A DNA stretch of 64,000 bases, from contig JAHQIY010000030.1 in NCBI GenBank assembly GCA_019054805.1, positions 1 to 64,000 of the forward strand, given 5' to 3'. How positions within the stretch are numbered: position 1 is the first letter of the stretch; each line of letters opens with the position of its first letter. The position numbers and the translations under genes were made by a program. This document shows, in pieces, positions 39,122-50,059 of this stretch. Origin of the DNA: Brachionus manjavacas. Taxonomy: Eukaryota > Rotifera > Eurotatoria > Ploima > Brachionidae. The notes beneath the pieces are model-generated. The model had not been told where the DNA came from. It saw only the letters and a list, made by a program, of their open reading frames with translations, and searched no databases.

Positions 39122-39620
39122 CAAAATTTCTTCCTTTCTCGACATATATATGTCGATAATATTTTTATGCCCTGTCGGCGTTCCGTCCATATCACGTCAT
39201 TCAAGTAAATAATTCTGGATAATTTAATTCCATGGCAACTAAAGCGTTTTCAACTTCGCATAATGATTTAATACAGCTTATAGGAAATTATTATTTAAGT
39301 TTTTTAAATTTTTGATTTCAAAGGTTTTTGTTGCCATGGAATTAAATTATTCAGAATTTGATTTTTTTAGCCATATTATTCCTGCTAAATCAAAATTCAA
39401 TTTTTTTTTTCAATAAACAAATAAATTCAAATTTTTGCTTTTAAATTAAAATTGATATAATAGAAATTTGCCGAAAAAATCGGATATGAAAAAAAACTTA
39501 CGAATCGTCGAAAAAAAAAAGTGAAAACCTTAAAATTCTAAAATACTTCCCAGAACAACCAAATACGAACCATGTAAGGTTTGAACTTAAGCTGTCACAT
39601 GTCAAATATTCTTCAATTTC
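39122..39620 (+). repeat. Gene-less version of the glycosyltransferase cassette (D1)
   Basis: 39122-39509 matches the region upstream of each glycosyltransferase, including its ATG and about eight codons (ATGAAAAAAAACTTACGAAT). It then jumps at CGTCG straight into AAAAAAAAAAGTGAAAAC, the block that lies downstream of the gene elsewhere. The gene body is absent. The inverted arms at 45319-45702 carry the same joint, so this structure is not a one-off error. Confidence 0.75.
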
Positions 39621-40273
39621 CACTCATCAAAAATTTTAAAATCGCTTCTAAATTTTAGAAAAATACAAAAGATTTCATCCTGTAGTCGAATCTTTAACAT
39701 TCCTTGCCTACCAAGCTTACGATTGTATCCTCGTTTGTAAATATTTTGCCTTTTTTTTTTATTTGAATCTATTGAGAATGATTTTTTTTGAAAGCTAATC
39801 TGGTCTATTATATCGATTTTCCTATTATTAATACAATTATTCTTCTTTATAAATGAGTTAAATTTACTCGTTCAATATTTTGCTTTTCTTTATTAACTTT
39901 AGTGCAAGCGTAGGGAAGAGTTGTTCTCTTAAAGAACATTTTGTAATCATGTGAACACTTGTGGGGACATAATAATGCTGAACTTAAATATTTGACGTTG
40001 TTGTTAAATGAAATAAACGGTAAGAGTGAACAAGCTTTGGACGAAAACAAAGAATGGGCAAAGAAACTTGTTTATTTTAAAGTTGATTCTATGGAAGTCA
40101 GTCTTCGTTAAACGATGAACAAAGTAGAAACATGAAAGAAAAAGATGATTTAAATATTGATAATAAGATTTAATAACGAGTTATAAACAAAAGAAAAATA
40201 AGATCATACATTACGTCGTGGCAAAGACAGAATGAACAAAGTTAATTGAGTCTAAACACACTTCGATTAAAAA

Positions 40274-40345
40274 GCCCGTATTGTCGAATGGTTTGCGTGT
40301 TAGTCATGCAAGTAGAGAAACGATGGTTAAAAACCCGCTGAGTGT
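40274..40345 (+). repeat. tRNA-like / tRNA-derived SINE head (D1)
   Basis: The sequence has an A-box-like TGTCGAATGG and, about 35 bases on, a B-box-like GGTTAAAAACC (consensus GGTTCGAATCC), in the spacing of a tRNA. The middle (GCGTGTTAGTCATGCAAG) resembles heads of tRNA-derived SINEs. Acceptor-stem pairing is poor, so I do not call a working tRNA. Confidence 0.35.
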
Positions 40346-40689
40346 AAAAAATCTTCAAATATATCTTCAAATATTATTTTAAGGGGCGGATATAAAACGT
40401 CTAAAAATAGCCCATGAAAGACTTAGTATTAACCGTGATATCAAAATTCTGAAAGCCAAGTTAAAATACGACGGACAGCTGATGGCAGCATCTTTCATAA
40501 AGGGTAATTTGGTCTTGCTTAAAAACGACGAAAGCAAGAGGAGCCAATGTACGAAGTTTATTTACAAAAGGAAAGGGTCTAAATTGTTTAGTCGATGAAT
40601 TAAAAAAGACCTGGAATTACAGTCAACAGATAAAGATTAAAAACTTATTTCTATAAATTAAACTTTACATTTAAAAGTTTTATGATTGA

Positions 40690-41351
40690 GATTTAATAAC
40701 TCTTAGCTAATTTATTAATCGCTCCTTTTGAAAAATACGAAAAGCGTAGAGCAATAATCAAAATACGGGAGGCTAGAGGTCTTAAAAAATTGAATCTTTA
40801 ATGAAGAAGCAAGATAGAATATTTCAAATCACTTAATAGAAATATTAAAATTCTCTTAATAGAAAATAATTTCTTATTAACTTGAATTGATAAATAAGAT
40901 GAAAATTTAATTAAGTTAAGATCTTGATCAATTATAAAACCTAAAAAACAGATTTCTGTTCCAACTAATATGTCTTCATTATCTACTCTAATCTTTTCTG
41001 GATATAATTTTTTCCTATTTTAAGAAAATCATTCAAAAAGGTTTTGACCAGTTTATATCAATTTTGTTAAAAAATACACCATCCATTTAAATTTTTTGTT
41101 GTAACATTTAATTTTATCAAAGATTTTTCATTGTCTTTTTCAGAGATACTTATTGATGTATCATCAGCAAACATTTTGATACTTAAATTTTTAAATAAAA
41201 ATGGTAAATCATTAACAAAAATAAGAAAAAGCAGTTGACCCAGGACTGATCCTTGCGAAACACCTAGCTTAAGTTTTACTGGATTAGACATTTCACATCC
41301 AATTCTAACTATCTGAGATCTAATTTCAAAATAGTTTGAAGGAAGACCCAA
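40690..41351 (-). mobile_element. Non-LTR retrotransposon (LINE) reverse-transcriptase fragment (D1)
   Basis: The minus-strand frame at 41067-41351 carries VSQGSVLGQLLFLIFVNDLP and, 20 residues on, the catalytic FADDT of non-LTR reverse transcriptases. Further along the strand (41050-40690) scattered frames resemble the following part of the same domain, including a segment like LPYFDYCSTLFVF. Only the second half of the domain is present, and its end is frameshifted. The usual VLGPLL motif reads VLGQLL here. The element is 5'-truncated and dead, probably from the Jockey/CR1-like side of the LINE tree. It lies between the two ~125-bp direct repeats of the surrounding fossil. Confidence 0.8.
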
Positions 41352-42544
41352 AGAAGAATTATAAAAACCATAGTGAAAAAGTTTTTAAAGTAATAAATTT
41401 AGAGGAGGAGCCAATGTACGAAGTTCATTTACAAAAGTAAAGGGTCTAAATTGTTTTGCCGTTGAACAAAAAAGGACTTGGAATTACAGTCAACTGATCA
41501 AGATTAAAAAGACACATCTATAAATTGAATGAGGAACACGAATTGACCGAAACAACAGTCTAAAAGATGTCTAGAGAAAAGACCCAAAAAGGATATAGCA
41601 ATAAAAGAAAGGGTTGAAGAGACTCAGGAACAGTCACAGCCGTCGACACGGATCAACCGAACTGGACATAGCAACAACCTCAAATTTCGATCAAGCCGAA
41701 ACGCCAATAGACAACATCGTCTGAGTGAACAAAATTTAGTTTAAAAAATTGGTACATATATTTATTTACAAGATTGGCCGTGCCGTCAACGTTAACCTCC
41801 GAATAGGTGCGACCCTTCTTATATATTATTTAAAAGGAATTCAAACAATTGTAAATATAGTTTCATGCAGTATTTTATTTTAATTTATTATACGAAATAC
41901 AAAGACAAATTTAGTGAATACTAAATAGATAATTGTATAAAAATGGAAAGACGTCAGGAAGAGCATTGCGACAAGGTTACTATCCGTTACATTTTTAACA
42001 ATTCCGGGGGAAAAAGATCGAAGAGAGTTTTACTTCGATAATTTCCTACACGCGAAGGTGAAGGGTACGACCTGAACCACTTGAGTCGTATTTTAACAGA
42101 TTTAATAAACCGGATACTAACACCGAGGACAACAGTCCGGACGTCGAAGAACAGAGACAATAAAACCGGGCTTCGAAATGGCTTTCAAAAAAGAAGAAGG
42201 CAATGTTAAATGCAAAATTTTGTCCATTTTAGTTTGTTTCATTTCTCTATAAATTTGCTAGTTTAAGTTTAGTTTAGTGATTATTTGAGTTCAGTTCAGT
42301 TATGTTATGCTTAGTTTATATAAAGTTTCTATTATAATTTTAGTTTTTTTTTTATTTTATTTATTAAATCACCACAGGCGTCCATCCATCAAGGAAATTT
42401 AAATTATTAGTTATGAAAATTAAGAAATTCAATTATAAATCAAAACGATTTTTAAAAGATATGTGAAGCAAAGCTTTATACATGCGAGTAACGAGGCGTT
42501 AAATTGTTTTTAAATTTATAATAAAAAGTATTATTCTAATTAGT

Positions 42545-43340
42545 GAAATTTCCTCTCATTTACAGTCTTTACTAGATATTTGTTCAGACTTTGGTTCAAA
42601 ATTGAGAATAAACCCACTTAAACTTACCACTTGGTCCAAAATAGTTAAATTCGGTCCTCAACTCTTCAATTTATATAGTTTTTCATCAGTAATCAAAAGT
42701 AAAATACGGTAGAAAATTCTTATCTCGACACTGATTTCACAGCTACTGATAAATTCAAAAAAGTAAAAAAATTTATTTATTTCTTACCTAGGTATTGAAC
42801 AGAATTTTATTTGAAGTCCAGATTTCAAATCCATTATCTACAAGATATATTGTCAATCTAAGTTTACCTATGGGCTAGGTAGCTCAACAAAAAAGTGAAA
42901 ACTTTAAAATTCTAAAATACTTCCCAGAACAACCAAATACGAACCATGTAAGGTTTGAACTTTAGCTGTCACATGTCAAATATTCTTCAGAACTTGAAAA
43001 TTATCTAAGAATCTAATTACAGCTTATTTAATTCCACAAAATTATGTCTAAACATTCTAAAATCTAAGTATTTTAACACTCTCCTTAGAAATTTATCGTT
43101 TATTTCTAGTGATTTAAAATACATTTTCCCAACTCTTAAAATCCCTACTTTAAAAAAACTCTTGTTTAACAAAAATCTTCTTTGTCATTTTCCCCACTTA
43201 ACAAGTTTGCTTCTTATACAATTACCAAATAAAAATTAAATAAACCGTGATTACATCATTAAAGTAAAACATACTTGCGAATTGATCAATTAGTTACTTT
43301 TTATTAAATTAACTTGAGTCTGAATTCTTGGATCATGAGA
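42545..43340 (+). mobile_element. LINE reverse-transcriptase C-terminal debris (R1)
   Basis: Plus-strand frames read LQSLLDICSDFGSKLRINP, then YKIYCQSKFTYGLGSS, then SCHMSNILQNLKI. That order resembles the thumb and C-terminal region of CR1/Jockey-like LINE proteins, where a YK-x-Y...YG motif precedes a segment with Asn-Leu-Lys. The frame is broken by stops and shifts. The piece 42832-43005 recurs directly at 44985-45154 on the far side of the gene, so LINE debris flanks the gene on both sides. Confidence 0.5.
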
Positions 43341-43420
43341 ACACATTGTTTCCTTAAAATGGTTATTAGCTAACAAAGCATAATCCTTACAATGGTTGAA
43401 GCAAATATCTCTTGAACCAT

Positions 43421-43806
43421 CAAAATTTCTTCCTTTCTCGACATATATATGTCGATAATATTTTTATGCCCTGTCGGCGTTCCGTCCATATCACGTCATT
43501 CAAGTAAATAATTCTGGATAATTTAATTCCATGGCAACTAAAGCGTTTACAACTTCGCATAATGATTTAATACACCTTATAGGAAATTATTATTTTAGTT
43601 TTTTAAACTTTTGATTTCAAAGGTTTTTGTTGCCATGGAATTAAATTATTCAGAATTTGATTTTTTAGCCATATTATTCCTGCTAAACAAAATTCAATTT
43701 TTTTTTTCAATAAACAAATAAATTCAAATTTTTCCTTTTAAATTAAAATTGATATAATAGAAATTTGCCGAAAAAATCAGATATGAAAAGATACTTACGA
43801 ATCGTC
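43421..43806 (+). repeat. Left arm of cassette inverted repeat (R1)
   Basis: It is inverted at 45319-45702 with only scattered differences. The arm runs from CAAAATTTCTTCC through the perfect palindrome CGACATATATATGTCG to the first codons of the glycosyltransferase. Inside it, AATTCTGGATAATTTAATTC plus CATGGCAAC and its inverse flank about 95 bp, like a small MITE. Confidence 0.85.
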
Positions 43807-44791
43807 TTGATATTAGTTTTTAATATTTTGTTATTAAATTTTTTTTAATTCAAATAAATCATAATTTTTATTTTAAAACTGATAAAAAATCTACCATGTC
43901 ATTAAGCGAAACGTCAAATTTTAATATTTTTTTTGTTGAAACCAATATTTCCAGAGAATTTTTTACTTATAAACAAATGTGTTCTATTGAATCAGCAGCA
44001 TTGACTAATTCAAACGCAAATATTTCAGTTTTATCCCTAAACGCAGTTTTTCCTTTTAATTTTTCAAAATTTTATCAAAATATCGATTTAAAATTAACGA
44101 ATGTCGAAAAAATTCTTACTAACACACCCCTAATGCAATGGTTCTTATCGAATCGGAATAAAATACTCACAGGAAAATATGTCGAAAGTCATCTTTCCGA
44201 TCTGTTTAGAATATCTTTATTATATAGATTTGGTGGCATTTATTCTGATTTGGATACGATTACCATTAAAAATTTCGAAAAGTTGGATAATTTAAATGGT
44301 ATGGGTCATACAATTGAAGGGAATAGGCCAGGTCTTGCTTGTGGAGTTATTAAATTTAAAAGAAAGCATAAGTTATTAGATGAGGCTTTTAAAGATTTAA
44401 AACAAAATTATAATCCAAATCTTTTCGCGAATAATGGACCTCATATGCTGATCAGAGTATTAAAAAAAATGTTTCTCAAATGATTTGGTACATGATTTGA
44501 TTTTGAATGAAAAAAAACAGATGTCTGTAAAATCGAAATTTTGTGATTTTGTTTTTTTCCTGAAAAATATTTCTACCCAATAAGTTGGGAAAAATTCGAA
44601 AAACTTTTTGAAAAAACTCAAATCATTCAAATGTATTTTTTAGTGAAACTTTTTCTGTTCATTTTTATGGAAAATTAAGTTCGACAAAAATAATCAAGCA
44701 GACCGAAAAAAGCGTATTTGATAATTTAGCTATAAGATACTGCCCTGAAACATATTCAATTTTGAAAAATAATAATCTTTACTTTAGATAA
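43783..44791 (+). pseudogene. A4GALT-like alpha-1,4-glycosyltransferase, copy 1 (broken)
   Basis: This copy encodes the same protein as the one at 60155. The start used is the ATG in GATATGAAAAG, giving a short basic end and a hydrophobic anchor. The T run after LLLNF has 8 T rather than 9 and ends the first frame there. The frame reopens at 43896 (MSLSETSNFN) and holds 195 codons with the catalytic GGIYSDLDT. It then shifts at an A8 run (44460), where 10 A keep the frame in copies 2 and 3. The last third has further shifts and a few substitutions not seen in the other copies. The lesions in homopolymers could be sequencing errors, but this copy carries the most. Confidence 0.8.
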
Positions 44792-44984
44792 TGATTAAAT
44801 CTAAATTCTCAAGGCTTTCTAACTAATTAAAAATAAAATAATAATAAAAAATATATTTTTTAATTGATTCAAAAAAATAATTTTTCTTGTTGTTGTAAAA
44901 ATGGTTATAATTCGTTGATGCCTTCGTATTAAAATAAAACAGAAGTGATCTCTTTTTTTTTAATTAAAAAAATTTTTATAAGGC

Positions 44985-45318
44985 ATTATCTAGAAGATAT
45001 ATTGTCTATCTAAGTTTACCTATGGGCTAGGTAGCTCAACAAAAAAAGTGAAAACTTTAAAATTCTAAAATACTTCCCAGAACAACCAAATACGAACCAT
45101 GTAAGGTTTGAACTTTAGCTGTCACATGTCAAATATTCTTCAGAACTTGAAAATTTGAGATGGTACTTGTGCAAATAGAGTGAGATTTAGTCTTTTAGAT
45201 AATTTTCAAGTTCTGAAGAATATTTGACATGTGACAGCTAAAGTTCAAACCTTAGATGGTTCGTATTTGGTTGTTCTGGGTAGTATTTTAGAATTTTAAA
45301 GTTTTCACTTTTTTTTTC
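44985..45318. repeat. Long hairpin downstream of the glycosyltransferase (R1)
   Basis: The segment GTGAAAACTTTAAAATTC...CAGAACTTGAAAATT (45048-45154) is followed after about 45 bp by its inverse (AATTTTCAAGTTCTG...TTTTCACTTTTTT, 45201-45318). The arms are about 115 bp and nearly perfect. A transcript through it would fold into a strong stem. Confidence 0.9.
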
Positions 45319-45702
45319 GACGATTTGTAAGTATTTTTTCATATCCGATTTTTTCGGCAAATTTCAATTATATCAATTTTAATTTAAAAGGAAAAATTTG
45401 AATTTATTTGTTTATTGAAAAAAAAATTGAATTTTGTTTAGCAGGAATAATATGGCTAAAAATCAAATTCTGAATAATTTAATTCCATGGCAACAAAAAC
45501 CTTTGAAATCAAAAGTTTAAAAAACTAAAATAATAATTTCCTATAAGGTGTATTAAATCATTATGCGAAGTTGTAAACGCTTTAGTTGCCATGGAATTAA
45601 ATTATCCAGAATTATTTACTTGAATGACGTGATATGGACGGAACGCCGACAGGGCATAAAAATATTATCGACAAATATATGTTGAGAAAGGAAGAAATTT
45701 TG
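45319..45702 (-). repeat. Right arm of cassette inverted repeat (R1)
   Basis: This is the inverse of 43421-43806 and carries the glycosyltransferase start codon and about eight codons on the minus strand, cut at the same base as the gene-less block at 39509. Its outer end meets the gag fragment at the shared motif ATTTTGG. Confidence 0.85.
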
Positions 45703-46255
45703 GTTGAGCAAAAATATATAGATTGGATCGTTCGACAAAGTTAAAATTTGTCCGCTCTCTTCGACCGGTTGATTGAATTGAATTTCGTTTATTATTCATA
45801 ATGTTTTTATAATCATTAGATACATAGTCAGATATTTTAGGTGTTTTTTGCCGATCATAATCATGAATAACAGAATTTGCCTGGCGAATTTTTGGATTCC
45901 AATCTTTAATTATATCTTTTTCTATAACAATAAGCTTCAGGTGTTTTTTGTGCATCATCATCACTGATAAGTATTGATTTAGGCGTTTTTTCGTTTTGAT
46001 CCATATTATAAAACATTTTGTTTAAATTTTTCGATTTTGAAGTATCTTTTATTGAAGCATCATTTTGCGAGCGATTATTTATAGTAGAGTAATCTAACTT
46101 GTAATAGTCTTTATTCATTATTAGGTATTTTTCATCTTGTTGGCTGTTGCTGACAGTTGAGTTGTTAAGAAGAACCTCGTTGAATTGCATTTTTTTTTCG
46201 TATCAGAAACTTGTAAGTAAAAATATTGACTCTCGTTTTGATTAAACTGTGCCTT
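45703..46255 (-). pseudogene. Copy of the Ty3-like gag fragment (R1)
   Basis: It matches 34318-34871 with few changes and is part of the duplicated fossil, with no activity expected. At GTGCCTT it joins the DNA from near 35772, so about 900 bp, including the probable LTR, is missing relative to the 34-36 kb locus. Confidence 0.8.
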
Positions 46256-46652
46256 GAAACATGTTCCCAATATGTTTTACCTCCAAGATATTAATTAGAT
46301 TAATATAAAATCAGCGAAATCATGCCGATTCCCTTAGATTGTGTGTACAGATGTATTGGTAAGGCTCTTGTTGGCCTCTGCTTCTGTCGTCCTGTTAGCT
46401 ATTGAGTCTGCTGTTGAATACTGGTAAACTACAGTTTTATTAGCTCCGGGTGGATCGAGGTAGCGTGAGTATGTCAATAGATGTTGCATGTTGCTTTGGT
46501 TCCTCCCGGATAACTTGAGTCAACTATAATGGTCGAAGCAATATTGACTGTTTCATTAGTTGCTCCGGATTGACTCGAGTCAGTTAAGTTTGTTAAAGCC
46601 CTGTTAAATGTTACTTTGGTTGTACCCTGGCTGTTTTGATCTAAACATTTAG
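46256..46652 (-). repeat. Copy of the 20-residue-repeat minisatellite (R1)
   Basis: It matches 35772-36167 and ends at ACATTTAGT, where the next tandem unit begins. Confidence 0.85.
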
Positions 46653-46892
46653 TTATGCTTAGTTTATATAAAGTTTCTATTATAATTTTAGTTTTTTTTT
46701 TATTTTATTTATTAAATCACCACAGGCGGCCATCCATCAAGGAAATTTAAATTATTAGTTATGAAAATTAAGAAATTTAATTATAAATCAAAACGATTTT
46801 TAAAAGATATGTGAAGCAAAGCTTTATACATGCGAGTAACGAGGCGTTAAATTGTTTTTAAATTTATAATAAAAAGTATTATTCTAATTAGT

Positions 46893-47690
46893 GAAATTTC
46901 CTCTCATTTACAGTCTTTACTAGATATTTGTTCAGACTTTGGTTCAAAATTGAGAATAAACCCACTTAAACTTACCACTTGGTCCAAAATAGTTAAATTC
47001 GGTCCTCAACTCTTCAATTTATATAGTTTTTCATCAGTAATCAAAAGTAAAATACGGTAGAAAATTCTTATCTCGACACTGATTTCACAGCTACTGATAA
47101 ATTCAAAAAAGTAAAAAAAAAATTTATTTATTTCTTACCTAGGTATTGAACAGAATTTTATTTGAAGTCCAGATTTCAAATCCATTATCTACAAGATATA
47201 TTGTCAATCTAAGTTTACCTATGGGCTAGGTAGCTCAACAAAAAAAGTGAAAACTTTAAAATTCTAAAATACTTCCCAGAACAACCAAATACGAACCATG
47301 TAAGGTTTGAACTTTAGCTGTCACATGTCAAATATTCTTCAGAACTTGAAAATTATCTAAGAATCTAATTACAGCTTATTTAATTCCACAAAATTATGTC
47401 TAAACATTCTAAAATCTAAGTATTTTAACACTCTCCTTAGAAATTTATCGTTTATTTCTAGTGATTTAAAATACATTTTCCCAACTCTTAAAATCCCTAC
47501 TTTAAAAAAACTCTTGTTTAACAAAAATCTTCTTTGTCATTTTCCCCACTTAACAAGTTTGCTTCTTATACAATTACCAAATAAAAATTAAATAAACCGT
47601 GATTACATCATTAAAGTAAAACATACTTGCGAATTGATCAATTAGTTACTTTTTATTAAATTAACTTGAGTCTGAATTCTTGGATCATGA
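46893..47690 (+). mobile_element. LINE reverse-transcriptase debris (R2)
   Basis: Copy of 42545-43340. Confidence 0.5.
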
Positions 47691-47772
47691 GAACACATTG
47701 TTTCCTTAAAATGGTTATTAGCTAACAAAGCATAATCCTTACAATGGTTGAAGCAAATATCTCTTGAACCAT

Positions 47773-48159
47773 CAAAATTTCTTCCTTTCTCGACATATAT
47801 ATGTCGATAATATTTTTATGCCCTGTCGGCGTTCCGTCCATATCACGTCATTCAAGTAAATAATTCTGGATAATTTAATTCCATGGCAACTAAAGCGTTT
47901 ACAACTTCGCATAATGATTTAATACACCTTATAGGAAATTATTATTTTAGTTTTTTAAACTTTTGATTTCAAAGGTTTTTGTTGCCATGGAATTAAATTA
48001 TTCAGAATTTGATTTTTTTAGCCATATTATTCCTGCTAAACAAAATTCAATTTTTTTTTTCAATAAACAAATAAATTCAAATTTTTCCTTTTAAATTAAA
48101 ATTGATATAATAGAAATTTGCCGAAAAAATCAGATATGAAAAGATACTTACGAATCGTC
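47773..48159 (+). repeat. Left arm of cassette inverted repeat (R2)
   Basis: Copy of 43421-43806; its inverse lies at 49674-50059. Confidence 0.85.
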
Positions 48160-49149
48160 TTGATATTAGTTTTTAATATTTTGTTATTAAATTTTTTTTA
48201 ATTCAAATAAATCATAATTTTTATTTTAAAACTGATAAAAAATCTACCATGTCATTAAGCGAAACGTCAAATTTTAATATTTTTTTTGTTGAAACCAATA
48301 TTTCCAGAGAATTTTTTACTTATAAACAAATGTGTTCTATTGAATCAGCAGCATTGACTAATTCAAACGCAAATATTTCAGTTTTATCCCTAAACGCAGT
48401 TTTTCCTTTTAATTTTTCAAAATTTTATCAAAATATCGATTTAAAATTAACGAATGTCGAAAAAATTCTTACTAACACACCCCTAATGCAATGGTTCTTA
48501 TCGAATCGGAATAAAATACTCACAGGAAAATATGTCGAAAGTCATCTTTCCGATCTGTTTAGAATATCTTTATTATATAGATTTGGTGGCATTTATTCTG
48601 ATTTGGATACGATTACCATTAAAAATTTCGAAAAGTTGGATAATTTAAAATGGTATGGGTCATACAATTGAAGGGAATAGGCCAGGTCTTGCTTGTGGAG
48701 TTATTAAATTTAAAAGAAAGCATAAGTTATTAGATGAGGCTTTTAAAGATTTAAAACAAAATTATAATCCAAATCTTTTCGCGAATAATGGACCTCATAT
48801 GCTGATCAGAGTATTAAAAAAAAAATGTTTCTCAAATGATTTGGTACAAGATTTGATATTGAATGAAAAAAAACAGATGTCTGAAAAATCGAAATTTTGT
48901 GATTTTGTTTTTTTTCCTGAAAAATATTTCTACCCAATAAGTTGGGAAAAATTCGAAAAACTTTTTGAAAAAAACTCAAATCATTCAAATGTATTTTTTA
49001 GTGAAACTTTTTCTGTTCATTTTTATGGAAAATTAAGTTCGACAAAAATAATCAAGCAGACCGAAAAAAGCGTATTTGATAATTTAGCTATAAGATACTG
49101 CCCTGAAACATATTCAATTTTGAAAAATAATAATCTTTACTTTAGATAA
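48136..49149 (+). pseudogene. A4GALT-like alpha-1,4-glycosyltransferase, copy 2 (two frame breaks)
   Basis: Same protein as the copy at 60155. The anchor frame ends at the short T run. The catalytic frame then runs from 48249 with GGIYSDLDT until an extra A in TTTAAAATGG, near 48648, ends it. A second frame starting at 48655 (MGHTIEGNRPG) carries the rest without a break: the A10 run keeps the frame here, and the end holds YPISWEKFEKLFE, SVHFYGKL and RYCPETYSIL. This is the only copy besides 60155 with a complete C-terminal part. Only two one-base differences separate it from a full frame, both in homopolymers. Confidence 0.85.
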
Positions 49150-49334
49150 TGATTAAATCTAAATTCTCAAGGCTTTCTAACTAATTAAAAATAAAATAAT
49201 AATAAAAAATATATTTTTTAATTGATTCAAAAAATAATTTTTCTTGTTGTTGTAAAAATGGTTATAATTCGTTGATGCCTTCGTATTAAAATAAAACAGA
49301 AGTGATCTCTTTTTTTAATTAAAAAAATTTTTAT

Positions 49335-49673
49335 AAGGCATTATCTAGAAGATATATTGTCTATCTAAGTTTACCTATGGGCTAGGTAGCTCAACAAAAA
49401 AAGTGAAAACTTTAAAATTCTAAAATACTTCCCAGAACAACCAAATACGAACCATGTAAGGTTTGAACTTTAGCTGTCACATGTCAAATATTCTTCAGAA
49501 CTTGAAAATTTGAGATGGTACTTGTGCAAATAGAGTGAGATTTAGTCTTTTAGATAATTTTCAAGTTCTGAAGAATATTTGACATGTGACAGCTAAAGTT
49601 CAAACCTTAGATGGTTCGTATTTGGTTGTTCTGGGTAGTATTTTAGAATTTTAAAGTTTTCACTTTTTTTTTC
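49335..49673. repeat. Long hairpin (R2)
   Basis: Copy of 44985-45318, with the same ~115-bp arms and ~45-bp loop. Confidence 0.9.
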
Positions 49674-50059
49674 GACGATTTGTAAGTATTTTTTCATATC
49701 CGATTTTTTCGGCAAATTTCAATTATATCAATTTTAATTTAAAAGGAAAAATTTGAATTTATTTGTTTATTGAAAAAAAAATTGAATTTTGTTTAGCAGG
49801 AATAATATGGCTAAAAAAATCAAATTCTGAATAATTTAATTCCATGGCAACAAAAACCTTTGAAATCAAAAGTTTAAAAAACTAAAATAATAATTTCCTA
49901 TAAGGTGTATTAAATCATTATGCGAAGTTGTAAACGCTTTAGTTGCCATGGAATTAAATTATCCAGAATTATTTACTTGAATGACGTGATATGGACGGAA
50001 CGCCGACAGGGCATAAAAATATTATCGACAAATATATGTTGAGAAAGGAAGAAATTTTG
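49674..50059 (-). repeat. Right arm of cassette inverted repeat (R2)
   Basis: Inverse of 47773-48159. Confidence 0.85.

Larger units (their letters stand above)
39840..42240 (+). mobile_element. LTR-retroelement debris, integrase-tail-like (D1)
   Basis: The plus strand around 40385-40550 reads like the C-terminal end of a Ty3-type integrase, with HERLSINRDIKILKAKLKYD followed by FIKGNLVLLKND. A diverged ~125-bp duplicate of its downstream part (GAGGAGCCAATGTACGAAG) lies at 40535-40660 and 41404-41520, on either side of a LINE fragment. The whole stretch is heavily broken and old. The family call is tentative, and the outer limits are estimates. Confidence 0.35.
37020..46255 (+). repeat. Large segmental duplication, copy D1
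   Basis: The stretch matches 53390-62636 almost base for base; the offset is 16370 at the left edge and 16369 at 42305. Differences are scattered substitutions and length changes in A or T runs. The right edge is where D1 joins the minisatellite fragment while the other copy continues along the gag fragment. The near identity implies a recent duplication or ongoing gene conversion. Confidence 0.9.
42305..46652 (+). repeat. Tandem 4.35-kb unit, copy R1
   Basis: It runs from TTATGCTTAGTTTATATAAA to the next occurrence of the same motif at 46653 (4348 bp). Contents in order: LINE debris, the glycosyltransferase, a hairpin, an inverted upstream region, a gag fragment and a minisatellite fragment. 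Confidence 0.9.

Noticed and set aside
39847-40050. 67-codon minus-strand frame, repeated at 56216-56419
   Set aside because: It lies opposite retroelement debris, has no recognised domain, and its conservation only reflects the recent duplication.
40274-40345. Functional tRNA gene
   Set aside because: The acceptor stem does not pair well and the B box departs from consensus.
42832-45154. The ~170-bp direct repeats around the glycosyltransferase as LTRs of a small element
   Set aside because: They read as LINE reverse-transcriptase debris, lack TG...CA ends, and have no primer site next to them.
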